Source: Oxyruncus cristatus | Taxonomy: Eukaryota > Chordata > Aves > Passeriformes > Cotingidae | Direction: 5' to 3' | DNA: 64,000 bases | Assembly: GCA_013399855.1 (NCBI GenBank) | Contig: VXAY01002819.1 | Span: 206,692-270,691, forward strand | Shown: positions 19,401 through 31,535 of the stretch, piece after piece | How the letters are laid out: the number at the start of each line of letters is the position of its first letter | How positions within the stretch are numbered: the stretch's first letter is position 1 | Notes under the pieces: generated by a model | Database searches by the model: none | What the model was told of the DNA's origin: nothing | The model's input: the letters and a program-made list of their open reading frames with translations, nothing else | Translations under genes and position numbers: made by a program

Positions 19401-22383
19401 GGTGTGAATGTCTTGGAAGGAGGTGTTGTCCTTCTTCCCAGAGCTCAGACATTGATTTTCGATGAGGAGAACCTGGTGGGAGACTTCTTGCATCCAGGAG
19501 GGCTGATGCTGCTGCCGACAGCTCCTCTGAGCCACCTCAGACCTGGAAGCTGATGTGTCCTGCTGCACTGGAGCATGCTCAGGAACCCAGAGCAGAAGAC
19601 TGATGAGGAAAATGAGTATGAGGGAATTATTCCAGGATTTCCAAAACCGTGGTGTTTGCGGACGGTGGAAGCAGGAGGCGCCCAGCCAAGCTGATGTGTC
19701 TTGTTCACTTAATTACTCCATCACTGCTCATCAGAAACAAAGTGTTCACCCTCTGTGTGCCCACAGCACATGTGCTGCCTGCGACAGGGTGGGATCGATG
19801 TGGAAGACCAGCTCCAGAGCTGGGGGCTCTAAGCTGTGCCTATTCCTGGTAGAGGACATCTGAGATGGGGGCCAGTTGTGCTGTTGACTCCTGGTGTTGT
19901 GCATCTTCTTGGGATCCACATCATCCTGCTTGCTCATTGCCAGCTGCTCCTCCCCAGTTCAGTATGGGTTTGCTGGGCATACCCTCTTCTCCTAGGTCCA
20001 TCCCTAGGACAGATGCAGGTTCCTCCAATATATTCACTCTCACTTGCCTTGTGGTAATTAATTGCTGATTCCACACCAGACTCAGCTCTGGAGTGCTTGT
20101 TAACTAATTGGATGCCTTCCAACAAATCCCAGCAGTCCCTCCACAATGGGAAAGCCGTGTGTTCCTCGTCTGCTCCCTGATTGCTTTGTCCCCCTGTAGT
20201 CGATGGGAGCACCTTGGAAGAGATCTGCTTGGGCTGCTCTCCTAGAACTCGCAGTGGACTGCTGACAACATGGCAAGGTACTTCCTTGGGGTGCAAAATA
20301 AGGGGCAGCAAAGCAAAGCACAAGGTAGTTGCCCCATACAGTGACTGATGACATCCTTCACTGTGCTCCCAGCTGGTGGAAGATGCTGGGGACCTGCTCT
20401 GCCTGCTGGTCTGTGAGGGTTTCACAATGACTCTCTTTGCAGATTTTGTCAGATGTGGGTTTTTTTCCTCGTGGCCTAGCAGAAATGCAGGGAAACTGTT
20501 GTCCTTTGCAGTCTGAGGTTCTGCGTTGCCCATATTTTGTGGTCTCATCCTTTTAGAGAAAAGTGTTTTTTATCAATAGAAATTGAGTTGCTGGTGCTCC
20601 CAGCAGCTTTCCCAGACAAAAACAGTGAGTTGCTTTTGTTAAAACTTTAAATCTTAACTCATAAGGGAACGGGCTCCCTTAGATCTGCCATAAGCTGGTG
20701 GTCAGATAAACATGGCATTTTGGGGAGGGAGAAAGGGTGTTTTGGTCTCCTTCAACATGTGCCTGTGAGGGCCCCATGGGATCTCTGGCTGTGAGGCACC
20801 AGCAGTCGTGGTCAGCTGAGCAGGAGAGGATGGAAAGCTCAGTCTGAGCATATCTGAGCCTCCTCCTCAGACCCTGCAGCCTGCTGGGCCGACCCAGGGG
20901 TTTTACTCCCTCCTCACCCGCATGTGATAGAGCGGATTTTGGGGCTGTGCTTGTGACTCCAAGCTCTTGGGAGGGGCATATGTGTGCGTGGCTGTGAATG
21001 GGAGACATGTCTGACCTGGTGTTCATCCTTATTTCTAGTCCCCCTGGGGCCTCTGGGGTATGATGCAGCCTTCAGTCAACACAGAGAAAGAACTACTGTT
21101 CTCTTGGCTCAGCTGCATGTTCACAGCAAGCCGCTGCTGCGTCTTCCATGGGTGCCACCCCTAACCCTGGTGATAGGTCCCAGTGGTCAGCATTGCTCAG
21201 CCTTGTTGAGGCTGCTTGCTTCACCAGGCTGCCTTATTCTTTTCATGGGCTTGTATTTTTTTAAGTCAGGGCGATAGCTGGGGCTTTGTAGGCGCCCCTT
21301 TGCCAAAACATGACTGCCTTATACCGCTGTTGAGTGGGGATGCCAGGGAAGAGCTGGGGAACAACTGAGACGTGCTGTGGGAATTCGGAGGTGCCTGGTG
21401 ATGCCAGTGCAAGAACTAATTCAACAGCCTGGGGAATAACAGCTTGGGTTACCAAAGCGCCTGTGGAGAGAGTGGTAGGCAGCGCTCCTTGGGAGTCTGG
21501 CAGCGGAGGACATCAATGTTGGGCAACTCCAAAAGATGTCTTTGGCTTGGATTGTGTGAGGAGGAGGAGTAGTGAGGATCCATCATTGGTCTCACAGAGC
21601 TGGCTGGGCTGCTGCTGGTGCTGGGACAGGGCAGCACCTGCTGCCAGAGTCAGGCCTGCTCAGCCATTGCTGGCTCTGCTCAGGATTTACATCCGCTCGG
21701 TTAGGAGGGAGCCCAAGCACTGCTCCGGGAACGGCAGAAAGAAGTATCCTCAGGAGCACATGGGATGCTCCAGGGTTGCTGACCCACCTCAGCAGAGGGA
21801 AAGGCTTGTCTGCCCAAAGAAAAGGCTTTTTCCAGTCTCCAGCCTCTGTCACAGGTTGGGGAAAGCCAGTTGTGGCTATTTTGAAACGCTTTGCAGTGGA
21901 GGTGCCCAAACGAACTGCTCCCTAGAAACTCAAATGAACTGTCTCTGCAGATCCCTGTGTACCAGAAGCCAGGGCAACACCTAAGGACTTGTCATGGCAG
22001 GGCTGGCACCAGCAAATTTGCTGCCTGCTTTTTCCTAGGTGCAAATAACTGTGCCACAAATCACACCAGACCTCACTATCCATTAACAGTCCTCTGTTCT
22101 CTGCTCCTCCGATCTTTTATCAGTGCCAAGGAATTGGAAGTGTTTCTTTGGGTCTAGTCCAGCCCCAAGGCAGTAAATTGGGCATTGCCTCTCCCTCTGT
22201 CTCTTGCATAATCCATATGGATATAATGGATTTAGTGGTATCTTGCATTTTCCTCTGGCCAGGCACATATAGCAGTATTTTACCCTGGCACCCAGCAGTG
22301 CAAAACCCCTGCACCCGTGTTTCAGAGAGTGCTGTGCTGTGAAGCATCCACGTGTTCTCCTCCAAGCTCAGCCTTTGGGGATA
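16468..22383. other. Non-coding DNA, no gene recognised
   Basis: Apart from the candidate exon at 17152-17194, no gene was recognised. A patch at 18040-18215 keeps about seven CpGs. A 204-codon minus-strand open frame at 19934-20548 shows no recognisable domain and is treated as chance. AT-rich spots near 19200-19250 and 20050-20110 contain ATTA cores. Confidence 0.55.
17152..17194 (+). other. Candidate 43-nt spliced exon
   Basis: A strong 3' splice-site pattern (TCTCTCTCTTCCTTTCCAG) ends at 17151 and a near-consensus donor (CTG followed by GTAAGTGC) begins at 17195. The 43 nt between them are open in two of three frames. The length is not a multiple of three, so it would shift the frame if skipped. 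It could belong to a non-coding transcript. No peptide similarity was recognised and no partner exon is evident nearby, so chance pairing of splice-like signals remains possible. Confidence 0.25.
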
Positions 22384-22445
22384 TGGCGTGGTTTGAAGGG
22401 GGTTCGGCGTGGTTTGTGTGGTGTTTCAGCGTGGTTTGTGTTTGC
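22384..22445. repeat. Tandem repeat, about 22-23 bp, nearly three copies
   Basis: The core GGCGTGGTTTG begins at about 22385, 22406 and (as GCGTGGTTTG) 22429, giving two full units and a partial third. The units diverge in their G/T-rich spacers. It is a small minisatellite with no evident function. Confidence 0.7.
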
Positions 22446-23074
22446 TTGAGCCACCGTGATATAACCTGGTGTGATGCCACAGAGCCTGATTTCTAGTCCC
22501 TGTAATTAAAATCCCAGCTACTGAGATCTTTTATATGTATTCAAATTGAGACTTGGCAGGCTTGGGTAGCAGGGAGCTTGCCTCGGTGACCAGGAAGATC
22601 TATTGTGCTCCTAAAGCAAGCTCCATCTTACCTTGGCCAGGATGGGGAGGCATCTGAGCATGTCAGAGATGCCTTTATGGGTTGAGCCAGTGGGAAACTT
22701 TGCTGTTACTGCTGATACCTGGCCCATGTGCAAGGAAGTGGGAGCTTTCTTAAAGATGGGGTCTCCAGACACCAAAGGGAGTACCCAGAGCCCCCTAAGG
22801 CACATAGGAGCTACATTTCATGTTGAGGTCTTGAAGGGAGAAGAGGGCTCAGCATCTGGAGATTTTCCAGGCAGTGCCTGAGGCGAGCCTAAGTACAGCT
22901 GCCTCATCCCACTGGAGCTGGCAGTGAGAAGATGGCTGCCCCCCCTGAACCAAACCCCTATATTCCACATTTGTCCATGGCTGGTGATAATGCGCTGAGA
23001 AACAGACGTCGCTTACAAAATTTATGGGAGAGCTGCTTTGCTAGTCTCCTTTTTAAGGTTATACTAAAAATTAA
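22446..23074. other. Non-coding DNA, no gene recognised
   Basis: No gene or named repeat was seen. A minus-strand donor-like AAG followed by GTAAGA near 22630 has no good upstream acceptor and was not accepted as an exon. Confidence 0.55.
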
Positions 23075-23195
23075 ATCACATCTCCCCCAAAGGGCGGTCT
23101 GTCACCGTAAAAAAATGTCCCGACGTGTCACACAGCGTACGCAGGGATCGAGGGGCAGGGCCGCGCCGACGGCCGGTTAGCCGAGGGAGATCGTT
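23075..23195. promoter_or_regulatory. CpG-dense patch (possible small CpG island)
   Basis: I count 14 CpG dinucleotides between about 23095 and 23193, far above the surrounding sequence, which is CpG-poor. The dense core contains CCGCGCCGACGGCCGG. CpG retention at this density in vertebrate DNA usually marks an unmethylated promoter or enhancer, or a recently inserted sequence. No gene start could be linked to it. A TATA-like box lies about 110 bp to the right. Confidence 0.4.
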
Positions 23196-23235
23196 ATTTT
23201 TGTACATACACTTCATATGGCAATTTCCTGGCTGC

Positions 23236-23236
23236 A

Positions 23237-23267
<31 letters not shown>
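23236..23267. repeat. (AAAT)n microsatellite
   Basis: About seven and a half perfect AAAT units form a simple tetranucleotide repeat between the CpG-dense patch and a TATA-like box. It is likely to be length-polymorphic. Confidence 0.92.
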
Positions 23268-23303
23268 GAGTTACACAAGCTCAGCTCAGAACTGAGTTCC
23301 CAG

Positions 23304-23310
23304 TATAAAA
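23304..23310 (+). promoter_or_regulatory. TATA-like box downstream of CpG patch
   Basis: TATAAAA within CAGTATAAAACCC fits a core-promoter TATA box on the plus strand and lies shortly after a CpG-dense patch. AT-rich matches are frequent by chance, and no exon or open frame with a clear start follows, so this is a weak call. Confidence 0.2.
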
Positions 23311-26139
23311 CCCTGGCGTGTGACTTATTTTATGCAGCCGAAGCGTAAACCCCTCGCCGATGCGGGCAGGCGTGGCACGGCCTCCTGCTCCTTCTCAGGT
23401 AGATCACCCCATCCCGGCAGGACCTGCGATTCCAGAACCTCATGGCATAGGCCCCATCAGCTTGCAGGAGGTGTTTTTTTTAGGTTTTGCAAGGGATCAG
23501 TGAGGCTCTGAGGGACATTGTCCCTTCTTGCCCCAGGCTGTGGGGCAGCAGTTCAGAGTCCGGCTCTCCCCATGTGCCGTGTGCCTGAACGGGGCTCTGT
23601 GGCTGGGGGACGTTCATCACCTCTGGCAGTGGAGCTAATACGACTAAGGGCTTTTCTCACCCTCCCCTCAGTGCTCATTAACGTTTCCCTTCTAAGGAGT
23701 TTATGAGTGTCGCTTCATCTTGCTGCAGCTTTGGCTTGTGATGAGAGGAGCGTGTGAGCCGGCTCAGGGAGGAAGGCTCCCCTAGGGCTGTGAGTGCTGC
23801 CTGGCCGCCAGTGGGGCCACAGAGGGAGGGGATGTGGCTGTGCCACGCCGTGCAGTGCCACGCAATTCCACCAACCCCAACACTTCCATCAAGGAGTCCT
23901 ATTTATACCAGGGATTGGGAGCTGGGAAAGACAGATGCCCTGTCTGAGGGAGGGTGAGGCTGCCTGCCTGGTAGCCTGTCAATGGAGACCTACAAACAGC
24001 TTCTCTGCAGTGTCACAACCCCATCCTCCGCGTGGGCGGGGAGAGAACCCAGTTTCGGAACCCTCCTTCCCAGCTCTCACAATCCAGAACCAGGAGAGGT
24101 ATTTTTACTTGGTCTTACAAGTAGGTCTTGAGATTATCTCTAAGCAGGTGCTTCATAGCCTGCAATAAAACCCTCCTGTGTGCCACACAAAGTCTTTCAC
24201 AGCAGCAAGCCCAAGGCTTTGCCTGCTGCCTCTACCCTGTGCTCTCCTTTTGTCCATGTCCCAGTCCGGCTCTCCTGGGGACATCTGGAGTAGGTTGTCA
24301 TGAGTTCTGACCCCTGCCCAGCAAAGTTTGGTTGCTGCAGACGCTTCTAGACTTTCCATGGTGGGTCCCAGACGTCTTTTTAGTCACCTGAAATGTGTCA
24401 GTCTGCGTTGAACCAAAGAAGAAAAGTGTCTTTAATATTTTCTTTTCTGAATATTTCAATTTTTCCACCAAGACGACCTGAATTTCTCATGAAAATTGTG
24501 TTTTCGGTTTGAAAACAGGTTGTTAACATGCCACTCAGCATTACTGAAGGCTGCTTTTCCAGGGACTAATACCTGATGATTGACTGATTTCAATATCTAG
24601 CACACTACATCCTCTGATGCAGCCTTTTTCCCTGCATCATCAGGGCTTTTGTGCTATTTCTTTCTCCAGTGTGGATCCTCCGGCGTGTTAAAAGACCCAG
24701 GCTCATGCTGCAGCCTGGCTCAGCTGAGCCAAGGAAGGCCTCTCCACTCTATCCTATTTCCATGAAACCTCCAGGAATTTGATAACTTTGAGATTTCCAG
24801 CTGTCACTGACACGCTGTTGAATTTGACTCATGAATTGGAGAGTAATTAGGGGAGACTTACAACGCTTGGAGCACGTGATGGTACAAGACTTGTTTTCTT
24901 AAGGAAACCATGCAAAAAAAAAGAGAAAACAATCTAGAAGTACCTCTTTTCAAATTTTTTTGCTTGTTCTATCTGCAGATAGCAGTTGATTGGCCGTGAG
25001 GGAGCGTGGGGTGCCCTTGGGTGGTGACACCCAGCTCTGAGTGCTGTATGGGCAGGATGGGTGCTCTTGTCCCTGCAGTCCATGGGGACATGGGGCCAGG
25101 AGCTCAGTGCAGTGACTTTGGTCCTTTTTGAGGTGACACTGGGTGTGAATTAAAGACATGGCATGAGCATCTCCAGTGGTGTGCTATTTCAGGGCAGACC
25201 CATCAACTCAGTCATCTTTTATAAAAAAAAGGAGGTTTAAATTAAGCCCACTGCTTGTTAACAGTCTGTTATGCTGCACATTCTGCAAAACAGCAGAACA
25301 TCCTTTAAAATAGCTGTTAAAATACTGAATGGTGCTGCCATGAAGGGACTTGGGCTCGTTGCTGAAGGTGCTGCCTTCAGCCTGAGGTGTGTGTCCTGCT
25401 CCAGGACAGCTTGATGGTACGGGAGGTCTGGGCTGAAGCAGTGAATGGCAGGGTTGGAGGTGGTGCCTGATTGCTTTGTGTAGCTTGTGTGCCCCATCTT
25501 GCCCTTTAGAAGGGGGACATTGGTGTTGGGGGCGAAGAGCAGGCAGGGACGTGCCAAGGGAGCTACTGAGCCTGTTACTGTGTCAGGAGAAAGCATGAAA
25601 GATGCTGCCTGAGGCATGTGGTGGAGCCTCGTGCTTCAGGCAGGAGGAGGAGGGCTGCCGATGAAGGCTGCAGCTCGTGGTCAGCTCGCTGCCCTCCAGG
25701 ATTTGGCTTGTGTCTGGGATGCTCAGAGAAACCCACATGATGCCTTACACAGCTCCCTGCCCATGCCAGATTTTATTCCCCTTACCCACTCCTCTCTCTG
25801 TGCTGGGGGGTGGCTCAGTGCCCAGGCTTTTTATGCTTTTTCTTTTCGACTTTTTCAACGAGAATAAATCTTTTATCTGTTGACTGTGAGACTGTGCTGC
25901 AAACAAAGTCATACAGATCTTGTGGGTTTTTTGTAGCCACCTCCATCTTCCAGGTTGACTGTTTGCAGCTCAGTCCGTGCCCAGAGCTGGGCAGTCCAGT
26001 CCTGCTGGCTGGGATGGTCCACGCTGGAGGCAGGGATGGGGACCTGCTCCGCCACCCCCATGGCATGATGCTGTCTCCGCTCGCCTTGAAGGAAAGGGGA
26101 AGTGTTTGGCTGGGAGGAGGCAGACATGGAGCAAGGAAA
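23311..26139. other. Non-coding DNA, no gene recognised
   Basis: No gene was seen. AT-rich sequence at 24390-24530, with TTTCAATTTTTCC-like runs, resembles other AT-rich segments at 39200-39490 and 55480-55870 and may be an old unnamed interspersed repeat. Confidence 0.5.
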
Positions 26140-26660
26140 ACTGGCTCATTTTGCTTAATTATGACTGACTGTGACAGCCCGCATCTTTAGTTTGAAAAGT
26201 ATCTATGAGGTACGGGCTGCTTCTCTCAAACAGGATAATTATGTTAATTAAAATGCTTTTTTTATAGCAGTTCTGATTAATAAAAACAGCTCCAGTGCTC
26301 TCTTTAAACGCGCTAACCTTCTGTTGTGCAGGAAAACTGGCTTTTCTCAGCAATTTATGACTTTTAGAGCAGATTACAGTGGGACAGCCTGCTGCTTTCA
26401 CACAGTAACGCTTCCTCCCCGGGGGAGAGCAAGGCAGCCCACCACCGCAGTGCCCTGCTCGCGGGGAACAGAAGGAGGAGAGCAGTCGGGCAGCGATGCC
26501 GGAGCAGGCAGCAACATGTGCCCATGTGGGAGCCGTGGATGGGAGGCGTCGGGGAGCTCTGCGAGAGTGCCAGGGAATAAAAATACCACTTATTTCTCTA
26601 ATTGCTGTTTATTTCCTCCGCAAAGTATTGGGATAATTAACAAGCTCCCAATTAAGAAAA
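26140..26660. promoter_or_regulatory. Candidate conserved regulatory element, TAAT-rich
   Basis: Two AT-rich blocks (about 26140-26300 and 26575-26660) carry TAATTA, TTAATTAA, ATTAAT, CTAATTG and GATAATTAAC, a dense set of homeodomain-type cores. They flank a CpG-richer stretch at 26410-26580. Such a pattern is common in developmental enhancers. The call rests on motif density only, and cross-species conservation was not tested. Confidence 0.3.
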
Positions 26661-28400
26661 AATTGTGTGTAGAGGAAAAACAGGTACGGGTGCCAAGACA
26701 GCTGAATTGGTGCCAGAGCGTGGTCAGGGGCAGTGGTGGCGGTCCCTCTTGCTGAACCACGAGTGGGATGGGGCCCTTCAGGGACTCCAGGACTCCGGAG
26801 GACATGGTGATTTCCCAGCTCCTCACCGGAGACCTTTATCAAGGAGATGGTTGTGCTTCCAGAGGTTTGAAAGGTTAGCGTGACCACTGGTGTTTTGTCT
26901 CTTGGCTGGTGTGCTGGTTCTTGTAGGGGTTCATTTCTTGCGTGTGGAGGTGCAAAGCCCCTGAGCGCAGTCTGATGTGAGTTTGGAGAGGGGCTGAGCA
27001 TCCACCACCCTCCTGTGAAGCAGTGGGAAGGGCTTGGTGTCTCTGCAGGTAGCTCTGAAAATACAGTCAACAGGCATCCCAGTACCTCACTTGCTGCTCC
27101 TAAGGAGAACGGGATTGCCACATGCTTGTCCCCAAATGCCAGTCCCCCAGGAAGATGCATGTTCCCACTGTGGCAAGGAGGTTTTGTGTCCTTCCTTCCC
27201 TCCCCTCCTTCTCCTTTTTCCACATCTGTCCCTTGGCTTGCCATCCCTGCTGGCAGATGGTGCCTTATGCTGGGCCAGGTGCTGGAGCAACGTGTGAAGC
27301 AGTTCTGAGCTCCCACTTAAACTTCCCAAGCCCAGCAAGGGGCTCTTCCACAGGGGTAGTGGTCAGGTCCCTTCCCTTCCTCTATGCCTGGGAAGCAGCC
27401 TATCCCCAGGCTCAAGGACTGCTTCTGAGCCCTCTCCTTTGGCAGGTGCTTTGGAAAAGGGTGGCACCATCGTGTTGCCTTGTGGACAGCTGGCCACAGG
27501 GGCTCAGAGGACTTTGGGTCTGTTCTGCCCTGCTCTTGTAGAAGAGGAGGAGAGTGAGTGCTTTTGTCCCCGACTCTGTGAAATATTGCGTGTGACAAAC
27601 TGCCCTTGCCCAAAGGGGTGACAGCATTAGTTTGCCATCCAGCTGTGGCTCCTGATATAGGGCGAGGTGGCTGGGTGACTTCACTGGCTTCGCTTGAGCC
27701 GGGTGAACTGCTGGCAGGCAGCCCTGCTCCTCCTCTCTTGACACATTTGAAGTGGTTTTGGGAAGGATTCATGGGGGAAAAGGGGAGTATAGACCCTTAC
27801 AGGCTTTAGGGTATCGAGTATAGGCCAGTGGATGGTGGTGAGGGGCCGTGGGGCAAGGCTCCCACATGCATGCAGCAAGTCAGCTCTGTTCTCTTGCGTG
27901 GTTGCACCCTGCAGAGCTCGACAAGCAGGGCAGTCACTCTGGGAAGCCATCCAGAGATTCCCCACAGGTTGTCCCCCCCAACCCGGGGGGCCGCAGCCAC
28001 CCCAGCATGGCTCCAGCCCCCTGGCACAGCCCTTTCTCTGCCCTGCAGGCTTGGCTGGGGCTGGCTACGCTCTGCTCTTCTCCTCGCTGCCCCGTTTACC
28101 TCTGCTATATTTACATGTCTATTTTATGATTTCAATTTTTAATGCTTTTGCTCTTTGAAGATGCTTAATGCTTTGGAGTGGAACATTTTCTTCTGAGTCC
28201 TGAGTGGCAATTGAGGACAGACCAATAAATCAGCTAATAACTGGAACCTCATTTTCTGCTCCCATGGCTGCAAGTTAACCCTCCTTGTGCTGCCCGGGCT
28301 CTCCTGGTGCTTCCCATCTCCCCAGGTAGGAGAGCTGCCACTGCCAACTCTGAACATCCTTTGGCAGGGCAATATCAGGCCTTTGGGGTTCCTGTGCTGG
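26661..28400. other. Non-coding DNA, no gene recognised
   Basis: Overlapping open frames on both strands reach 235 codons (26609-27316, minus) but show no domain. The plus and minus frames are equally long, as expected for GC-rich sequence with few stop codons. An AT-rich spot at 28110-28260 contains ATTA and GATAA-type motifs. Confidence 0.55.
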
Positions 28401-28475
28401 GCTGTATCTTAAGTGATAGTTTCTGGATGTATCTTAAGTGATGACTTCCAGCTATATCTTACGTGATGGTTTCCA
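28401..28475. repeat. 25-bp minisatellite, three copies
   Basis: Three head-to-tail units begin at 28401, 28426 and 28451, each exactly 25 bp. The shared core is TATCTTAAGTGAT (TATCTTACGTGAT in the third), followed by TTTCTG/TTCCAG-like ends. Units differ by only a few bases. The array ends cleanly at 28475. Confidence 0.88.
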
Positions 28476-31300
28476 GCTGCCACCTTCTTTCCCCTTCTGT
28501 CATCACTGGTCCCAACATTCCACTGGGGCAGCAGAGCTGGAGATTAGCAAGGCAGCCTGTAGAGAAGTGGGGAGCATGGTGGATGGGTCTGGCAAATAAC
28601 CCAGTGAGACCCAAGCTCCTCAGGCTGGGACATCCAAGTGCCGTCTTCATGGTTTTGTGATGCCGCAAAATCCAGGACCTCTGACTGCACTCGGCAGGAA
28701 TAACATCCAGAGAAAGCCTCTTCCCTGCTGCTTGCACAAGTGCCCTGGAACCTGACAACTTGTGGCAGAACTGGAGGAACCCCTCAGGAAGGCATCCCAT
28801 CTCCCTTTCGCTGGCAGCCGGAGCTGATGGATCCCCAGCGCAGGAGTACGTGCTCTGCACTACGAGTCTAACAGAGAGTGGCAGATCTTAGGTAAATCTT
28901 CTTTCCAGCTACTCAGCCTAGCCCCTAAGGGCTGAGGACTTTCCACACTGCTGCCCTCATTAGTCCAACTGTATTTCCTGTTCTTATTCGACTCAATACT
29001 ACCTAAAGAAGCACCTGCTTTTACCCAGTCCTGCAGTGAGTTCTGCAGGGTGCTCACAGGGCATCTGTGCTTTCCTTCTGCACGTACACACCTGGCAGCT
29101 TGAGGATTCAGGTGCTTCTCCTGCTCTCAAGATGCCTTCCCTGAGACAAGCTGCTGGCCTTACCTTGCTCTAGCACTTTACTGCCTGTTGAGTTGTGAAA
29201 GCGCTGCTTGGATCACCTGGCAGATGGCCACGGAGCTGCCTCTCAGCTGCTCTTCCACTTCTGACACGAAGACGTTGGACACATTAGCCTTGTCTGCTCT
29301 GCATCTGGAGCCAGGCTGTGTCCATGGGCTACACTAATGTGGGGTGCCCAGTGCCCAGGGGAAGCCCTGCCTTGCAGAAGGCAGCTCGCCCCGGTCTCTG
29401 CTCCCCACAGGCAGCTGCTGGACGGTGGGCAGGGGTACAGGCAGGCCAGGCAGGGGGGACCCTTGGGCCAGCAGCACGTGGGGGCTGAACATGCCAGTGT
29501 CATGTGGTGAGCCCTGCAAGGCAGGAGGGCTTGGCACCTCCATGCCCTGGTCCCCCACCAGCCGTGGCAGAGACACTCTGGTCTCTCTGCACCCTGGCAC
29601 CAGCTTGGTGCCCTTGGCACTGCTGGCCCAGAGGGGACAGTGGGGTTTCAGGGGGCTCCATGGCTGCCTCATGGAGTGCTGAACCTTCATTAAATGCTCT
29701 GTGAGCCAGGCACTCCTCCTGGTGCCCTTCCTCTGCCACAGAAACACAGGGCTGCGTAGCAACAAACCAGGGCCATGGGCATGCTATTCCCCACCTTTGC
29801 TTTTTAAACAGGTGTCTCCCTGGTGCTGTGGGTTTGCTTCTGGGGGCTGGGGCTCCACAGATACATCTACAGGGGCTGGGGCTGTGCTTCGGGTGCCTGG
29901 TAAGAGCCAGGAGCGGGCTCAGCCAGGGTCTGATTCCCACTTTGGCTGTCAGAAGTGACTTGTCCCTAGGGAGCACTCACAGTGCTTGCCTTGGTGCAGC
30001 CTGGTACCCAGTTTGGTTTTGGCAAGGCAGGACTGCCCAGAGCTGGTTGGCAGAGCTGCTCTGGTGCATAGCTGATGGTTCAGGCTGCCCATTGCCATCT
30101 CCATCATTCCCAGTGAGTGCTGGGAGAGGATGGAGAAGGGAACAGCGCCCTTCTTCCAGCCTCGTGCTCTATTGTGCTTCAGTGGCCTGCCTTGTGTTTA
30201 TCCATAATTATATCGTGGTGACATGGTTATGGTTTCCAAACCTGTACAAATGCTTACTAACCCATGGGAATGCATTCCTGTTCATTAAGGGGCATAGACT
30301 GGATCAATTTCCCCTGGTCCTTCACAAGCCAAGCACGGGGCAGCATCTCAAGGCTGGTCCCCTCTCTACTGCCAACCTGCCCTGGAGGGACACCATCTCC
30401 ATCCCCTGCATCATCCATCAGATGCTCTGGAAATGCAGGCAGAGGGTATCAGGGCTAAAATTTTCCATCGGAAAATACATTTTTTTATCAGACTGCATTA
30501 TCAGAATCGGCATGTAGCCATGAAACCAAAATTCAGGTGGGAGAGTATTGAAGCAAATCATTCTGGCTTCCATCTGTTGACAGCGTCCAGGAAATTCAAA
30601 TGTGTCTCTTTGATTTGATGTGTTTTGACTTTTATGTTTTAATTTAATATCCAGGTTGTATTTAACATTTTATTATGGTTCGTGCTTGAGAAATGCAATA
30701 CTTTTTTCCCTTACTGTGGCAAAATTCCTGAATATTTCCCAGCAAAATACAAGGGCTTGGGCTTTTCCTGAGTCCTGTTCTGCAGGTGATTTTGGTTCAC
30801 TGAGTTCAGTGCAAAACAAAATTTTTAATTTAGGAAGCCTGCACAGACCAGCTATTGCATTTTCTGAAAATTCATGGCTATTTGGTTACATGTGCCCTGC
30901 AAATGCTCCAGAGCAGGTTTGGCTGTCTGGGGAAGCAGCGTCTGTCCTAGTCTGGTATTTGGAGGTGCTGCTGAGACAACACAGAGGTAGATCTATTTAT
31001 GGCTTTGACCTGACCACCGAGGGGTGGAGGTGTCCTGTACTGGTGGGGGTCCATTGCTGGGGAAAGTGCTGGGAGGTGGCAGGTCCCTCTGGTAGGATGG
31101 CACGCGGTGCATCCCTCTTCCCTTTTGCGGGGCAGTCAGACCATTCTGCTCCCGCTTCCACCCTAAGAGGCTGGGGGTGCCATAGATTAAAGCCACCTTT
31201 ACTCCCCCAGTGAACTTCCACTTGAGCAGAAGGAAAATGGAGCTGCAAGCAGAGCTCAGGACAACCGGAACGCTGCTGCTGCCAGCGCCTGTTGGCTGCT
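28476..31300. other. Non-coding DNA, no gene recognised
   Basis: No gene was recognised. A 229-codon plus-strand open frame (29828-30517) and a 65-codon minus-strand frame (28860-29057) have no recognisable motif. The AT-rich stretch at 30450-30680 looks like candidate conserved non-coding DNA, by composition only. Confidence 0.55.
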
Positions 31301-31342
31301 TGCATGCACGTGAGCATGTGTGTGGGTGTTTGTGCATGCATG
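31301..31342. repeat. Alternating purine-pyrimidine tract (TG/CA-rich)
   Basis: The tract contains TTGCATGCACGTGAGCATGT, then GTGTGGGTGT and GTGCATGCATGT, mostly alternating purine and pyrimidine. Such tracts can adopt Z-DNA. It includes a CACGTG E-box. It is not a clean microsatellite. Confidence 0.5.
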
Positions 31343-31524
31343 TAGGGAAAATGCCACTTTCCAGGCAGTTCTTTCAACAATCAAATGACAGCTTGTTTGC
31401 TGCTGGGATTGCAGGCCTGCCTGGCAGAGGCTCCACACTAGAACTTTGGAAGCTGCTGCCAGCAAATAGCCAAATGTGTTTGTACGGGATCAGTTGACAG
31501 CGTGTTCCAGCCTTCAGCTCTGAC

Positions 31525-31535
31525 GGGGGGGGGGG
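31525..31535. repeat. Homopolymer G11
   Basis: This is an uninterrupted run of 11 G on the plus strand. Its length is unreliable in most sequencing data. Confidence 0.85.

Noticed and set aside
19934..20548. 204-codon minus-strand open frame with hydrophilic composition
   Set aside because: It looks somewhat protein-like but has no motif, no splice context and no codon signal that I can judge by eye.
26609..27316. 235-codon minus-strand open frame
   Set aside because: No motif, and it runs across the AT-rich candidate regulatory block, which is not expected of one exon.
29828..30517. 229-codon plus-strand open frame
   Set aside because: No recognisable family and composition shifts abruptly along its length. 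It is more likely chance.
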